A stretch of DNA of 64,000 bases from Parazoarcus communis. Its GTDB lineage: Bacteria > Pseudomonadota > Gammaproteobacteria > Burkholderiales > Rhodocyclaceae. Below, piece by piece: positions 26,292 to 35,892 of the stretch. The notes beneath the pieces are model-generated. The model made no database searches. It was not told the DNA's origin and saw nothing but the letters and a program-made list of their open reading frames with translations. The DNA lies in contig NZ_CP022188.1 of the NCBI RefSeq assembly GCF_003111665.1, positions 1,550,001 through 1,614,000 on the forward strand, read 5' to 3'. Position 1 is the stretch's first letter. Each line of letters opens with the position of its first letter. Made by a program: the position numbers and the translations under genes.

Positions 26292-28543
26292 TGGCTTACT
26301 ACGCGCATTCCACGCCGAGCGTGGATAAATCCGATTGGCAAAGCCTAGCGGAGCATCTTCATAGCGTCGGCAAGATTGCCGGTAAGAACGCGGCGACCTT
26401 CGGCGCTTCAACATTGGCTGAGGTAGCCGGGTTACTTCACGATCTCGGCAAGTATTCGGAAGACTTTCAACGACGCATCGCGGGGAATGCGATTCGTGTT
26501 GATCACGCCACCCGAGGTGCGATGATCGCTGCAGAGCGCTTCGGCCCGATCGGCATGTTGCTCGCCTATGGCATCGCCGGCCATCACGCAGGTTTGGCGA
26601 ACGGAGCTGAGGGCGGTGAACGCACGGGACTTCGCGACCGCATGAAGGGCATCGGCTTACCGCCGCTGAAGGACGACTGGGCACAGGAGATATTCCTGCC
26701 GGAGCAACTGCACGCACCGAAACTCTTGCTCCACAAAGAGCGCAGCATGTTTCAGTTCGCATTCCTTGCGCGCATGCTGTTCTCCAGCCTGGTGGATGCC
26801 GACTACCTCGATACCGAGGCCTTTTACGATCGGGTCGCCCCTCCCGGACAGCCCAACGACCGCAACGCATCGCGCGCGCTCGAAGTCCCCTCCCTGCAAG
26901 CGTTGCGCGAGCGCCTCGATACTCATCTTTTGGGCTTCACAGCCGACTCCGACGTCAATCGCATCCGCGCGGACATTCTCGCCTATACGCGCCAAGCCGC
27001 GCAGCATGCGCCCAGCCTATTCTCGCTCACGGTACCGACCGGCGGTGGTAAGACGCTTGCCTCGCTCGCCTTCGCGCTCGATCACGCGATTAAGCATGGG
27101 CTGCGGCGGGTGATCTTCGTGATTCCCTTCACCAGCATCGTCGAGCAGACCGCTGCGGTATTCCGTTCCGCGCTGAGCGATCTGGGCGAAGCGGCGGTGC
27201 TTGAACACCACAGCGCCTTCGTCGCAGCGCCACTTCCGCGCTCGGACGCCGAGCGTTACCAGGCCCGGGAAAAACTGCGGCTGGCGATGGAGAACTGGGA
27301 TGCACCCATCGTCGTCACCACAGCAGTGCAGTTCTTCGAGAGTCTGTTCGCGGCACGCCCGTCGCAATGCCGCAAGCTGCACAACATCGCCGGCAGCGTG
27401 GTCATCCTCGACGAGGCGCAGACCCTGCCGCTGAAGCTGTTACGGCCGGCGGTCGCGGCCATCGACGAACTGGCCCGGAACTACCGCAGCAGCGTCGTCC
27501 TGTGCACAGCCACCCAGCCGGCCTTGAACGCGCCGGATTTTCGCGGCGGACTGGAGAACGTGCGTGAACTCGCCCCGAATCCGCCGGAACTCTTCCGCAA
27601 GTTGGACCGGGTACGTGTGCGCCATGTCGGCACGCTCGACGATGACGCGCTCGCGGCGCAACTCCGCGATCTCGATCAAGTGTTGTGCATCGTCAACAAC
27701 CGCCGCCACGCCCGCGCCCTGTATCAGGCACTCGCCTACCAACCCGGCGCGCGCCACCTGACCACGCTGATGTGCGCCAAGCATCGCAGCCAGGTGCTCG
27801 CCGAGGTACGGGTACGCCTCAAGGCCGGTGAGCCCTGCCGGCTGGTGTCGACGTCGCTGATCGAAGCCGGCGTCGACATCTCGCTGCCCACCGTCTACCG
27901 CGCCGAAGCCGGCCTGGACTCAGTCGCCCAGGCGGCCGGGCGTTGCAACCGCAACGGCGAGCGCGCAGCGGAGCTGAGCGAGGTGCGCGTGTTCGGCACC
28001 GCCAACAGCGACTGGGCACCGCCGCCGGAACTGCGCCAGTTTGCCCAGGCCGCGCAGGAGGTCATGCGCCAGCCGCGGTTCCGCGACGATCCGCTGTCGC
28101 CGTCCGCGATCGAAGCCTACTTCCGACTCCTTTACTGGCAGAAAGGCGACAAGGAACTGGATGCCGCTAACCTGCTTGGCCTGTGCGCGGAAAGCCGCAT
28201 CGATTCCCTGCCGTTGGAAACGCTGGCGGCCAAGTTCCGCATGATCGACACCGTGCAGATGCCGGTGATCGTACCCTTCGACGACGACGCCCGCGAGTAC
28301 CTGAAGAGCCTGCATCACGTGGACAAGAGCGGCGGCCTCGCACGCAAGCTGCAGCCGTATCTGGTGCAGTTGCCGCGCAACGGCTTCGATGCGCTGCGCA
28401 AGGCGGGCGCGATTCAGCCGGTTGCGCCGGAGAGATGGGGGGAACAGTTCATGGAACTGGTGAACGAAGACTTGTACAACCAACATTCTGGGCTGTCTTG
28501 GGACGATCCTTCCTTCCTAAGCACAGAGCGACTGCTTTGGTGA
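26291..28543 (+). CDS. cas3: CRISPR-associated nuclease-helicase Cas3, type I-C
   Basis: Cas3 is recruited by Cascade bound to target DNA, unwinds it and degrades one strand. The 750-residue protein has an N-terminal HD nuclease (HLHSVGK near 22-28, LLHDLGK with His50-Asp51, later GIAGHHAGL). The superfamily 2 helicase follows: Walker A PTGGGKT near 249, DEAQ near 373, CTATQ motif III, and the arginine-finger motif VI QAAGRCNR near 546. All catalytic motifs look intact. ATG 26291 is preferred over a TTG at 26276. It heads the locus in the usual I-C order but is separated from cas5c by about 500 bp holding a promoter and a crRNA-like unit, so cas3 and the effector operon may be expressed separately. 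Confidence 0.97.
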   Translation: MAYYAHSTPSVDKSDWQSLAEHLHSVGKIAGKNAATFGASTLAEVAGLLHDLGKYSEDFQRRIAGNAIRVDHATRGAMIAAERFGPIGMLLAYGIAGHHAGLANGAEGGERTGLRDRMKGIGLPPLKDDWAQEIFLPEQLHAPKLLLHKERSMFQFAFLARMLFSSLVDADYLDTEAFYDRVAPPGQPNDRNASRALEVPSLQALRERLDTHLLGFTADSDVNRIRADILAYTRQAAQHAPSLFSLTVPTGGGKTLASLAFALDHAIKHGLRRVIFVIPFTSIVEQTAAVFRSALSDLGEAAVLEHHSAFVAAPLPRSDAERYQAREKLRLAMENWDAPIVVTTAVQFFESLFAARPSQCRKLHNIAGSVVILDEAQTLPLKLLRPAVAAIDELARNYRSSVVLCTATQPALNAPDFRGGLENVRELAPNPPELFRKLDRVRVRHVGTLDDDALAAQLRDLDQVLCIVNNRRHARALYQALAYQPGARHLTTLMCAKHRSQVLAEVRVRLKAGEPCRLVSTSLIEAGVDISLPTVYRAEAGLDSVAQAAGRCNRNGERAAELSEVRVFGTANSDWAPPPELRQFAQAAQEVMRQPRFRDDPLSPSAIEAYFRLLYWQKGDKELDAANLLGLCAESRIDSLPLETLAAKFRMIDTVQMPVIVPFDDDAREYLKSLHHVDKSGGLARKLQPYLVQLPRNGFDALRKAGAIQPVAPERWGEQFMELVNEDLYNQHSGLSWDDPSFLSTERLLW

Positions 28544-28570
28544 ACGTTCGTTGAGCTATTGGATAAACTT

Positions 28571-28606
28571 GTTCATTGAACTGTTAGCTGAAAGCGATGA
28601 TATAAT
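28571..28606 (+). promoter_or_regulatory. Promoter overlapping a PAM-flanked pseudo-protospacer
   Basis: TATAAT at 28601-28606 is preceded by TG (TGATATAAT, an extended -10), and TTGAAC lies at 28576-28581 (19-bp spacing). Bases 28572-28574 are TTC, the known PAM of type I-C. The 22 bases after it (28575-28596) match the pseudo-spacer at 28892-28913 at 20 of 22 positions; the mismatches are positions 6 and 15. A Cascade bound here would cover the -35 and reach the -10. The promoter reads toward a structured leader, the solitary repeat and cas5c. Confidence 0.75.
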
Positions 28607-28612
28607 TTGACG

Positions 28613-28860
28613 GCATCCCCATTGTCTGTGTACGCTAGCTACGAAATGGCGAAGACCCCGGTGTCTGCCAACACCGAGGCCTTCAAGTAGCAACCGCTGC
28701 CACGCGGCAGAGCTAGCGTCTGGGGCTAGTAAGGAGGGCTCGTATATGGCTAGAACCCATATGACCCTGATAGGAGATTGAACTCAATCACCCACGACTC
28801 AACTCGCACCTCGCCTGCCAATCAAGGTGCGTTTGAACTGTACCGTACTTTGCAGTTCTC
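28613..28860 (+). ncRNA. Structured leader with mini-ORFs; candidate CreT-like toxin RNA
   Basis: Downstream of the promoter the RNA would fold strongly. A 9-bp outer stem pairs 28632-28640 (ACGCTAGCT) with 28711-28719. It encloses a 14-position hairpin (28651-28664 with 28671-28684, 12 pairs) and a small CTGCC/GGCAG hairpin near 28698-28710. After it, AAGGAGG (28731-28737) stands 8 bases before ATG 28746, which opens MARTHMTLIGD, stop at 28779-28781. This mini-ORF contains AGA at codon 3 and ATA at codon 9, both rare in a GC-rich genome. A second mini-ORF, MAKTPVSANTEAFK (28646-28690), has no good ribosome site. Known CreT toxins are mini-ORF RNAs with rare Arg codons next to the start. The alternative is a plain untranslated leader of the cas operon. 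Confidence 0.45.
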
Positions 28861-28957
28861 GTCGCACCTCCGTGGGCGCGTGGATTGAAACATTGAGCTG
28901 TTAGCCGAAAGCGTTTGATGAAACCGTGCCTCCGGCAGGTGATCTTGTCGGAGGCAC
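28861..28957 (+). ncRNA. Solitary degenerate CRISPR repeat with pseudo-spacer: crRNA-like guide (CreR/CreA type)
   Basis: Bases 28861-28891 are a 31-nt variant of the array repeat. The last 21 bases (CGTGGGCGCGTGGATTGAAA plus C) are identical, so the Cas5c processing handle is kept; the 5' half has two substitutions and one missing base. The stem can still form with one mismatch and one G-T pair. The next 34 bases (28892-28925) have normal spacer length. A perfect 9-bp hairpin GTGCCTCCG/CGGAGGCAC (28926-28957) then stands where a second repeat would be. The first 22 bases of the pseudo-spacer match the promoter site at 28575-28596. Partial matches of this kind let Cascade bind without Cas3 cleavage, as known for CreA and CreR RNAs. 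Confidence 0.75.
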
Positions 28958-29040
28958 TACCCAGAAGAGCAGCCTTGTCGTTAACTGCGTCGAGCACGTT
29001 CGCGACATACGCACAGCCCGATTTGGGAGGGAGGGTGTCA

Positions 29041-29715
29041 ATGAGCTACGGAATCCGCCTGCACGTCTGGGGCGATCGGGCCTGCTTCACGCGGCCGGAA
29101 ATGAAGGTGGAGCGGGTGAGCTACGACGTCATCACGCCGTCGGCCGCGCGCGGCATCCTGGAGGCCATTCACTGGAAGCCGGCGATCCGCTGGGTGGTGG
29201 ATCGCATCCATGTGCTCAAGCCGGTGCGCTTTGAATCCATCCGTCGCAATGAGGTTGGCAGCAAGCTGTCACCCGGCAACGTGAGCAGGGCGATGAAGGC
29301 GGGCACCACCGCCGGGCTGGCGACCTATGTCGATGAAGACCGCCAGCAGCGTGCCGCCACGGTGTTGCGCGACGTGGCCTACGTGATCGAGGCCCACTTC
29401 GAACTCACCGACAAAGCCGGGCCGGACGATTCGGTGGGCAAGCATCTGGACATTTTCAACCGCCGCGCCCGCAAGGGGCAGCACTTCCACGCCCCCTGCC
29501 TGGGCGTGCGCGAGTTTCCCGCCCATTTCAGCCTGATCGAGGACGGCCAGCCGCTGCCCGACGCGCACCCCGCACGCGATGCGGACAAGGACTTGGGCTG
29601 GATGCTGCACGACATCGATTTCGCCCGGGACATGACGCCGCGCTTCTTTCGCGCGCAGTTGAAGGCAGGCGTGATCGAGGTGCCGCCATGGCAGGGCGAG
29701 GGGGTCAAGTCATGA
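29041..29715 (+). CDS. cas5c: Cas5c (Cas5d), pre-crRNA endoribonuclease of type I-C
   Basis: In type I-C there is no Cas6; Cas5c cuts the repeat RNA and stays on the 5' handle as part of Cascade. The 224-residue protein starts MSYGIRLHVWGDRACFTRPE, the usual Cas5d N-terminus. It has the conserved MKVERVSYDVITPSAARGIL and the IHWKPAIRW segment, and a glycine-rich C-terminal part around HAPCLGVREFPAHF. ATG 29041 follows GGGAGGGAGGGTGTCA, a strong ribosome site; an upstream in-frame extension to 28915 runs through the crRNA-like unit and is rejected. Its stop overlaps cas8c (ATGA). First gene of the effector-adaptation operon. Confidence 0.97.
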   Translation: MSYGIRLHVWGDRACFTRPEMKVERVSYDVITPSAARGILEAIHWKPAIRWVVDRIHVLKPVRFESIRRNEVGSKLSPGNVSRAMKAGTTAGLATYVDEDRQQRAATVLRDVAYVIEAHFELTDKAGPDDSVGKHLDIFNRRARKGQHFHAPCLGVREFPAHFSLIEDGQPLPDAHPARDADKDLGWMLHDIDFARDMTPRFFRAQLKAGVIEVPPWQGEGVKS

Positions 29716-31547
29716 TCCTGCAGGCGTTGAACCGCTATTACGAGCGGCTGATCGAGCAACAGGCCGAGGATGTGGCGCCTGCGGGCTGCAGCCCGGAAAA
29801 GATCAGCTTCGAGATCCTGCTCACGCCGGATGGCGATGTGGCGCAGGTCAACGACATTCGCGACACCTCCGGCAAGAAGCCCCTGCCGCGCATGCTCAAC
29901 GTGCCGCAGGCCGAAAAACGCACCGTCGGCATCAAGTCCAACTTCCTTTGGGACAAGACCAGCTACGTGCTTGGTGTGAGCAACACAAGCAAGCGCACCG
30001 ACAAGGAGCATGAGGACTTCGTCGAATTGCACGAAACTGTGCTCGCCGGCGAGGACGACCCCGGACTCAAGGCCTTGCTCAGCTTCCTGCGCGGCTGGTC
30101 GCCGGATCAGTTCGAGGCACGTGGTTTCCCTGCCGACATGGTCGACGCCAACCTCGTGTTCCGGATGGACGGCGAGCATTGCTTCCTGCACGACCGGCCA
30201 GCCGCACGGGCGGTGCGCGCCCGGCTGCTCGCAGGCGACGGGGGACAGGAAGCGGCGGCAAGCGGGACGGTTTGCCTGGTCAGCGGGGAAGTGGCACCGG
30301 TGGCCCGCCTGCATCCCGCGATCAAGGGGGTGAACGGAGCGCAGAGCTCGGGTGCGTCCATCGTTTCCTTCAATCTCGATGCCTTCACGTCCTATGCCAA
30401 GAGTCAGGGCGACAACGCACCGGTATCCGAACAAGCCGCCTTCGCCTACACCACGGCGCTGAACTACCTGCTACGCCGGGGCGAACACAACCGTCAACGC
30501 CTGCAGGTGGGCGACGCCTCAGTGGTGTTCTGGGCCGAAGCGGTCGATGCAAAGCAAGCAAGCGCCGCCGAGGATCTCTTCGCCTCCATGCTCAGCCCGC
30601 CCGCCGATGACGCTTCGGAGGCCGCGCGGGTGCGTGCGGTGTTGGACTGCATCGCGAAAGGCCACCCGGTGGCGGACCTCGCCCCGAATCTCGAACCCAG
30701 CACCCGCATGTACGTGCTGGGCCTCGCGCCCAACGCGTCGCGTCTGTCGGTGCGCTTCTGGCAAGTGGATACGCTGGGCGTGCTCGCTGGCCGTATCGCC
30801 CAGCACGCTGAAGACCTGCGTCTCGAACCGCTGCCGTGGCGCACCGAACCATCCGCGTATCGGCTGGTGCTGGCGACCGTGCCGCATCGCGAGGGCGCCA
30901 AGCCCAAGGCCGACGACGCGATCAACATCGTCATTGGCGAGACGATGCGAGCCATTCTGAGCGGCGGGCCGTATCCACGCAGTCTGTTGGCCAACACCAT
31001 CATGCGGTTTCGGGCGGACGGAGACATTTCCGGCCTGCGCGTGGCCTTGTGCAAGGGCGTTCTGGCGCGTGAACGGCGCCGGGACATTCGTACATCCGAG
31101 GAGGAAATCCCCGTGAGTCTCGACAAGCAATCCACCAAACCCGGCTACCTGCTCGGGCGGCTGTTCGCAGTGCTGGAAAACGTGCAGCGCGCCGCCCTGG
31201 GCGGCCAGGTCAACGCCACGATTCGCGACCGCTTCTACGGCGCGGCATCGGCAACGCCGGCCTCGATCTTTCCGGTGCTGTTGCGCAACACCCAGAACCA
31301 CCTCGGCAAACTGCGCAAGGAACGCATGGGCCAGGCGGTGAACCTGGAGAAGGACATCCGCGAGATCGTCGGCGGCCTGCCCGAGCAGTTCCCGCGCAGC
31401 CTCAAGATCGAAGACCAGGGCCGCTTCGCCATCGGCTACTACCACCAGTCGCAGTCCTACTTCACGCGCCGCGACGCGGTCGGGGACGCGCCCGCCGACG
31501 AATCCGCCGAACCCACCGACATCGAAACCGAAGGAGCCGACCAATGA
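29712..31547 (+). CDS. cas8c: Cas8c (Csd1), large subunit of type I-C Cascade
   Basis: Cas8c recognises the PAM and stabilises target binding. The 611-residue protein has the Csd1 opening MILQALNRYYERLIEQQAED, then the NVPQAEKRTVGIKSNFLWDK region and VSNTSKRTDKEHEDFVELH. Further typical blocks are VSFNLDAFTSYAKSQGDNAP, the NYLLRRGEHNRQRLQVGDAS strand and a helical C-terminus (GYLLGRLFAVLENVQRAALG). In type I-C an internal start can yield a separate Cas11c small subunit from the 3' end; an internal start was not pinned down here. It overlaps cas5c and cas7c by 4 bp each, indicating tight coupling. Confidence 0.97.
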   Translation: MILQALNRYYERLIEQQAEDVAPAGCSPEKISFEILLTPDGDVAQVNDIRDTSGKKPLPRMLNVPQAEKRTVGIKSNFLWDKTSYVLGVSNTSKRTDKEHEDFVELHETVLAGEDDPGLKALLSFLRGWSPDQFEARGFPADMVDANLVFRMDGEHCFLHDRPAARAVRARLLAGDGGQEAAASGTVCLVSGEVAPVARLHPAIKGVNGAQSSGASIVSFNLDAFTSYAKSQGDNAPVSEQAAFAYTTALNYLLRRGEHNRQRLQVGDASVVFWAEAVDAKQASAAEDLFASMLSPPADDASEAARVRAVLDCIAKGHPVADLAPNLEPSTRMYVLGLAPNASRLSVRFWQVDTLGVLAGRIAQHAEDLRLEPLPWRTEPSAYRLVLATVPHREGAKPKADDAINIVIGETMRAILSGGPYPRSLLANTIMRFRADGDISGLRVALCKGVLARERRRDIRTSEEEIPVSLDKQSTKPGYLLGRLFAVLENVQRAALGGQVNATIRDRFYGAASATPASIFPVLLRNTQNHLGKLRKERMGQAVNLEKDIREIVGGLPEQFPRSLKIEDQGRFAIGYYHQSQSYFTRRDAVGDAPADESAEPTDIETEGADQ

Positions 31548-32437
31548 CCGCCATCGCCCACCGCTACGAGTTCGTCTATCTGTTCGACGTCATCAACGGC
31601 AACCCCAACGGCGACCCGGACGCCGGCAACCTGCCGCGCCTGGACCCGGAAACCAACTGCGGCCTGGTGACCGACGTCGCGCTCAAGCGCAAGATCCGCA
31701 ACTTCGTCGCTTTGGATAGAAACGGCGGATCGGGCTACGCGATTTATATGCAAGAAAAGGCCATTCTCAACGCACAGCACCTTCTGGGCCGCGAAGGCGT
31801 CGGTCTAACGAATGAAACCAAGGAAGAACTGAAGAAGCTGCCGAAAGACGAGGCCAAGGCACGCGAAATCACCGCGTGGATGTGCGCGAACTTCTTCGAC
31901 GTGCGCACCTTCGGCGCGGTGATGACTACGGGTGTCAATGCCGGCCAAGTACGGGGGCCGGTACAACTGGCGTTTGCGACATCAGTCGAGCCAGTCCTTC
32001 CGTTGGAAATCTCAATTACCCGTATGGCAGTGACGACTGCGGAGGAAGCGGAGAAGCAGTCGGGCGACAACCGCACCATGGGCCGCAAGCACATCCTGCC
32101 CTATGGGTTGTATCGCGCGCACGGCTTTGTCTCCGCCAAGCTGGCCGAGCGCACCGGCTTTTCCGACGACGACCTGCGACTGCTGTGGAACGCGCTCATC
32201 AACATGTTCGAGCACGACCGCTCCGCTGCGCGGGGTGAGATGGCGGCGCGCAAACTGATCGTGTTCGAACACGAAAACGCCATGGGCAACGCCCCGGCGC
32301 ACGTGCTGTTCGACGCGGTCAAGGTGCAGCGCGCCGAGGGCACGGAAGACCGACCCGCGCGCAACTTTGCGGACTATCGCGTCCGCGTCGATGCCGGAGC
32401 TATGCCCAAGGGCGTGAGCGTGCGCGAGCTGCTGTAA
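31544..32437 (+). CDS. cas7c: Cas7c (Csd2), backbone subunit of type I-C Cascade
   Basis: Cas7 copies line the crRNA spacer and hold it in 6-nt steps. The 297-residue protein begins with the family signature YEFVYLFDVINGNPNGDPDA, followed by GLVTDVALKRKIRNFV. The segment DVRTFGAVMTTGVNAGQVRG, PVQLAFATSVEPVLPLEISI and the HILPYGLYRAHGFVSAKLAE block complete the RRM-based fold. Overlaps cas8c by ATGA. A 25-bp gap separates it from cas4. Confidence 0.97.
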   Translation: MTAIAHRYEFVYLFDVINGNPNGDPDAGNLPRLDPETNCGLVTDVALKRKIRNFVALDRNGGSGYAIYMQEKAILNAQHLLGREGVGLTNETKEELKKLPKDEAKAREITAWMCANFFDVRTFGAVMTTGVNAGQVRGPVQLAFATSVEPVLPLEISITRMAVTTAEEAEKQSGDNRTMGRKHILPYGLYRAHGFVSAKLAERTGFSDDDLRLLWNALINMFEHDRSAARGEMAARKLIVFEHENAMGNAPAHVLFDAVKVQRAEGTEDRPARNFADYRVRVDAGAMPKGVSVRELL

Positions 32438-32462
32438 GGCAGCGGGCGAAGGGGGGCGAAGC

Positions 32463-33098
32463 ATGGACGAATCCGACGACCTCGTTCCCCTGTCCGCGCT
32501 GCAGCACTATCTCTACTGCCCGCGGCAGTGCGCGTTGATCCATGTCGAGCGCCTGTGGGCCGAGAACCGCCAGACCGCGGAAGGGCGCTTGCTGCACGAC
32601 CGCGCCGACACCCCGCAGATCGAGCGCCGCCACGGCGTGCGCACGATTACCGCGATGCCGCTGTCCAGAGCGGAACTGGGCATCGCCGGGGTGGCGGATG
32701 TCGTCGAGTTTCGGGCGGAAGAGGGAGGCGAGCATCCCGTGCCGGTCGAGTACAAGCGCGGCCGTCCCAAAGCCCACCGTGCCGACGAGGTACAGCTGTG
32801 CGCGCAGGCGCTGTGCCTGGAAGCGATGTTCGGCTGCCGGGTGGCGGAGGGCGTCTTGTTCTACGGTCAGACACGTCGCCGGCAGACTGTGGTGTTTGAC
32901 GACGCGCTTCGTCAGCTGACTCTGGAAACCATACAGGCCACGCGCGAGATGATCCGCGCGGGGCAAACACCAACGGCGAGCTATCTGGCGAAACGCTGCG
33001 ACGCCTGTTCGCTCATCGAACTGTGCCAACCCAAGCTGCTCGACAAGGGGCGGGATGTCGAAGCCTGGCTACGCGAGCAGATTGCTGAGGAACCCTAA
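32463..33098 (+). CDS. cas4: Cas4, spacer-adaptation exonuclease
   Basis: Cas4 trims prespacers and selects those with a correct PAM together with Cas1-Cas2. The 211-residue protein shows the iron-sulfur cysteines: one in YCPRQCALIH and three in CDACSLIELC near the C-terminus. RecB-like nuclease motifs include ADVVEFRAEE, VEYKRGRPK and QLCAQALCLE. All four cluster cysteines and the EYK motif are present, so it should be active. Located between cas7c and cas1 as in other I-C loci. Confidence 0.96.
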   Translation: MDESDDLVPLSALQHYLYCPRQCALIHVERLWAENRQTAEGRLLHDRADTPQIERRHGVRTITAMPLSRAELGIAGVADVVEFRAEEGGEHPVPVEYKRGRPKAHRADEVQLCAQALCLEAMFGCRVAEGVLFYGQTRRRQTVVFDDALRQLTLETIQATREMIRAGQTPTASYLAKRCDACSLIELCQPKLLDKGRDVEAWLREQIAEEP

Positions 33099-33101
33099 CG
33101 C

Positions 33102-34142
33102 ATGCGTCGCCAGCTCAACACCGTGTATGTAACTACCGAAGGCGCGTGGCTGCGCAAGGATGGCGAAAACATCGTCATGGAGGTGGAAGGCGAAACCCGC
33201 GCCCGCCTGCCGGCACACATGCTCGACAGCCTGGTGTGCTTCGGCCGCGTCCTAGTTTCCCCGCCGTTGCTCGGCTACTGCGCCGAGCAGGGGATCTGCG
33301 TGAGCTATCTGAGCCCCAACGGCAAGTTCCTCGCCCGCGTGGAAGGGCCGGTTTCCGGCAATGTGTTGCTGCGCCGCGAGCAGTACCGACGAAGCGACGA
33401 CGGGCCGCGTTGTGCCGCCATCGTGCGCAACGTTCTTGTGGGCAAGGTGCATAACCAGCGCGCCGTGGTGTCACGCGGACTGCGTGATTACGGCGAAGTT
33501 CTGCCGCCGGAGGCACGCGCAGCGCTATTGCATACCGATAAGCGCTTGAAGCGGATCGGCGTGCGACTGCTTGCCGATGCGCCGGTCGACGTTCTGCGTG
33601 GCCTGGAAGGAGAAGCAGCACAGGCCTATTTCGGAGTGCTTGACCACTTGATACGAGTACCTGATGCGGCGATGCGTTTTGGCGGGCGTAGCCGCCGTCC
33701 TCCCACTGATTCGGCGAATGCGCTGCTGTCCTTCCTGTACACATTATTGACCCACGATTGCCGGTCGGCGCTCGAAACAGTGGGGCTTGATCCCGCCGTG
33801 GGTTTCCTCCACCGAGACCGCCCCGGTCGCCCTAGTCTCGCACTGGATCTTGTTGAGGAGTTCCGCCCCGTGTTTGCTGATCGTCTGGTCTTGTCGCTGA
33901 TCAATCGTAAACAGGTGTCCGCGCGTGATTTCACGCGTATGGACAATGGCGCTGTCCTGCTTAAGGAGGACGCGCGCAAGACCGTTCTCACCGCCTACCA
34001 GGAGCGTAAGAGAGAGCAATTGCGCCACGCCTTTATCGACGAAAAAATCGACATCGGGCTGTTTCCCGCTATCCAGGCACAGTTGCTTGCTAGGCACCTG
34101 CGAGGCGATCTTGATGCTTACCCTCCTTTTCTCTGGAAGTAG
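33102..34142 (+). CDS. cas1: Cas1, CRISPR integrase, type I-C
   Basis: Cas1 inserts new spacers at the leader end of the array. The 346-residue protein has the N-terminal beta domain (LNTVYVTTEGAWLRKDGENI) and the metal-binding residues: Glu in GLEGEAAQAYFGVLDHLI, His in VGLDPAVGFLHRDRPGR and Asp in ALDLVEEFRPVFADR. The length is typical. It begins 3 bp after cas4 and is followed 9 bp later by cas2. Confidence 0.97.
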   Translation: MRRQLNTVYVTTEGAWLRKDGENIVMEVEGETRARLPAHMLDSLVCFGRVLVSPPLLGYCAEQGICVSYLSPNGKFLARVEGPVSGNVLLRREQYRRSDDGPRCAAIVRNVLVGKVHNQRAVVSRGLRDYGEVLPPEARAALLHTDKRLKRIGVRLLADAPVDVLRGLEGEAAQAYFGVLDHLIRVPDAAMRFGGRSRRPPTDSANALLSFLYTLLTHDCRSALETVGLDPAVGFLHRDRPGRPSLALDLVEEFRPVFADRLVLSLINRKQVSARDFTRMDNGAVLLKEDARKTVLTAYQERKREQLRHAFIDEKIDIGLFPAIQAQLLARHLRGDLDAYPPFLWK

Positions 34143-34151
34143 GGTTTCATC

Positions 34152-34442
34152 ATGATGGTCCTCGTTAGCTACGACGTGAGTACGATCACAGCGAGCGGAC
34201 AGAAACGCCTACGGCGACTGGCCAAGGCGTGTCGCGATTACGGCCAGCGCGTGCAATATTCCGTGTTCGAGATCGAAGTGGATTTTGCCCAGTGGACCTT
34301 TCTCAAGAGCAAGTTGTGTGAGCTGATCGACCCAGAGCAGGACAGTCTGCGCTTCTATTATCTTGGTAAAAATTGGCAGACAAAGGTTGAGCATGTCGGT
34401 GCAAAACCGGTTCTTGACTTGAATGGTCCGCTCATTCTCTGA
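34152..34442 (+). CDS. cas2: Cas2, adaptation protein
   Basis: Cas2 bridges two Cas1 dimers in the spacer-integration complex. The 96-residue protein is [20 protein letters not shown] with the conserved Asp in SYDV, then [19 protein letters not shown] and the basic [16 protein letters not shown] tail. ATG 34152 or 34155 are both possible. Last cas gene before the leader. Confidence 0.96.
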   Translation: MMVLVSYDVSTITASGQKRLRRLAKACRDYGQRVQYSVFEIEVDFAQWTFLKSKLCELIDPEQDSLRFYYLGKNWQTKVEHVGAKPVLDLNGPLIL

Positions 34443-35852
<1,410 letters not shown>

Positions 35853-35892
35853 AACAAACTGAGGTAGGTCGTCAATCGTGGAGTCCAACGGA

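Noticed and set aside
28915-29040. N-terminal extension of cas5c
   Set aside because: It runs through the crRNA-like unit and hairpin; ATG 29041 has a strong ribosome site and matches the family start.
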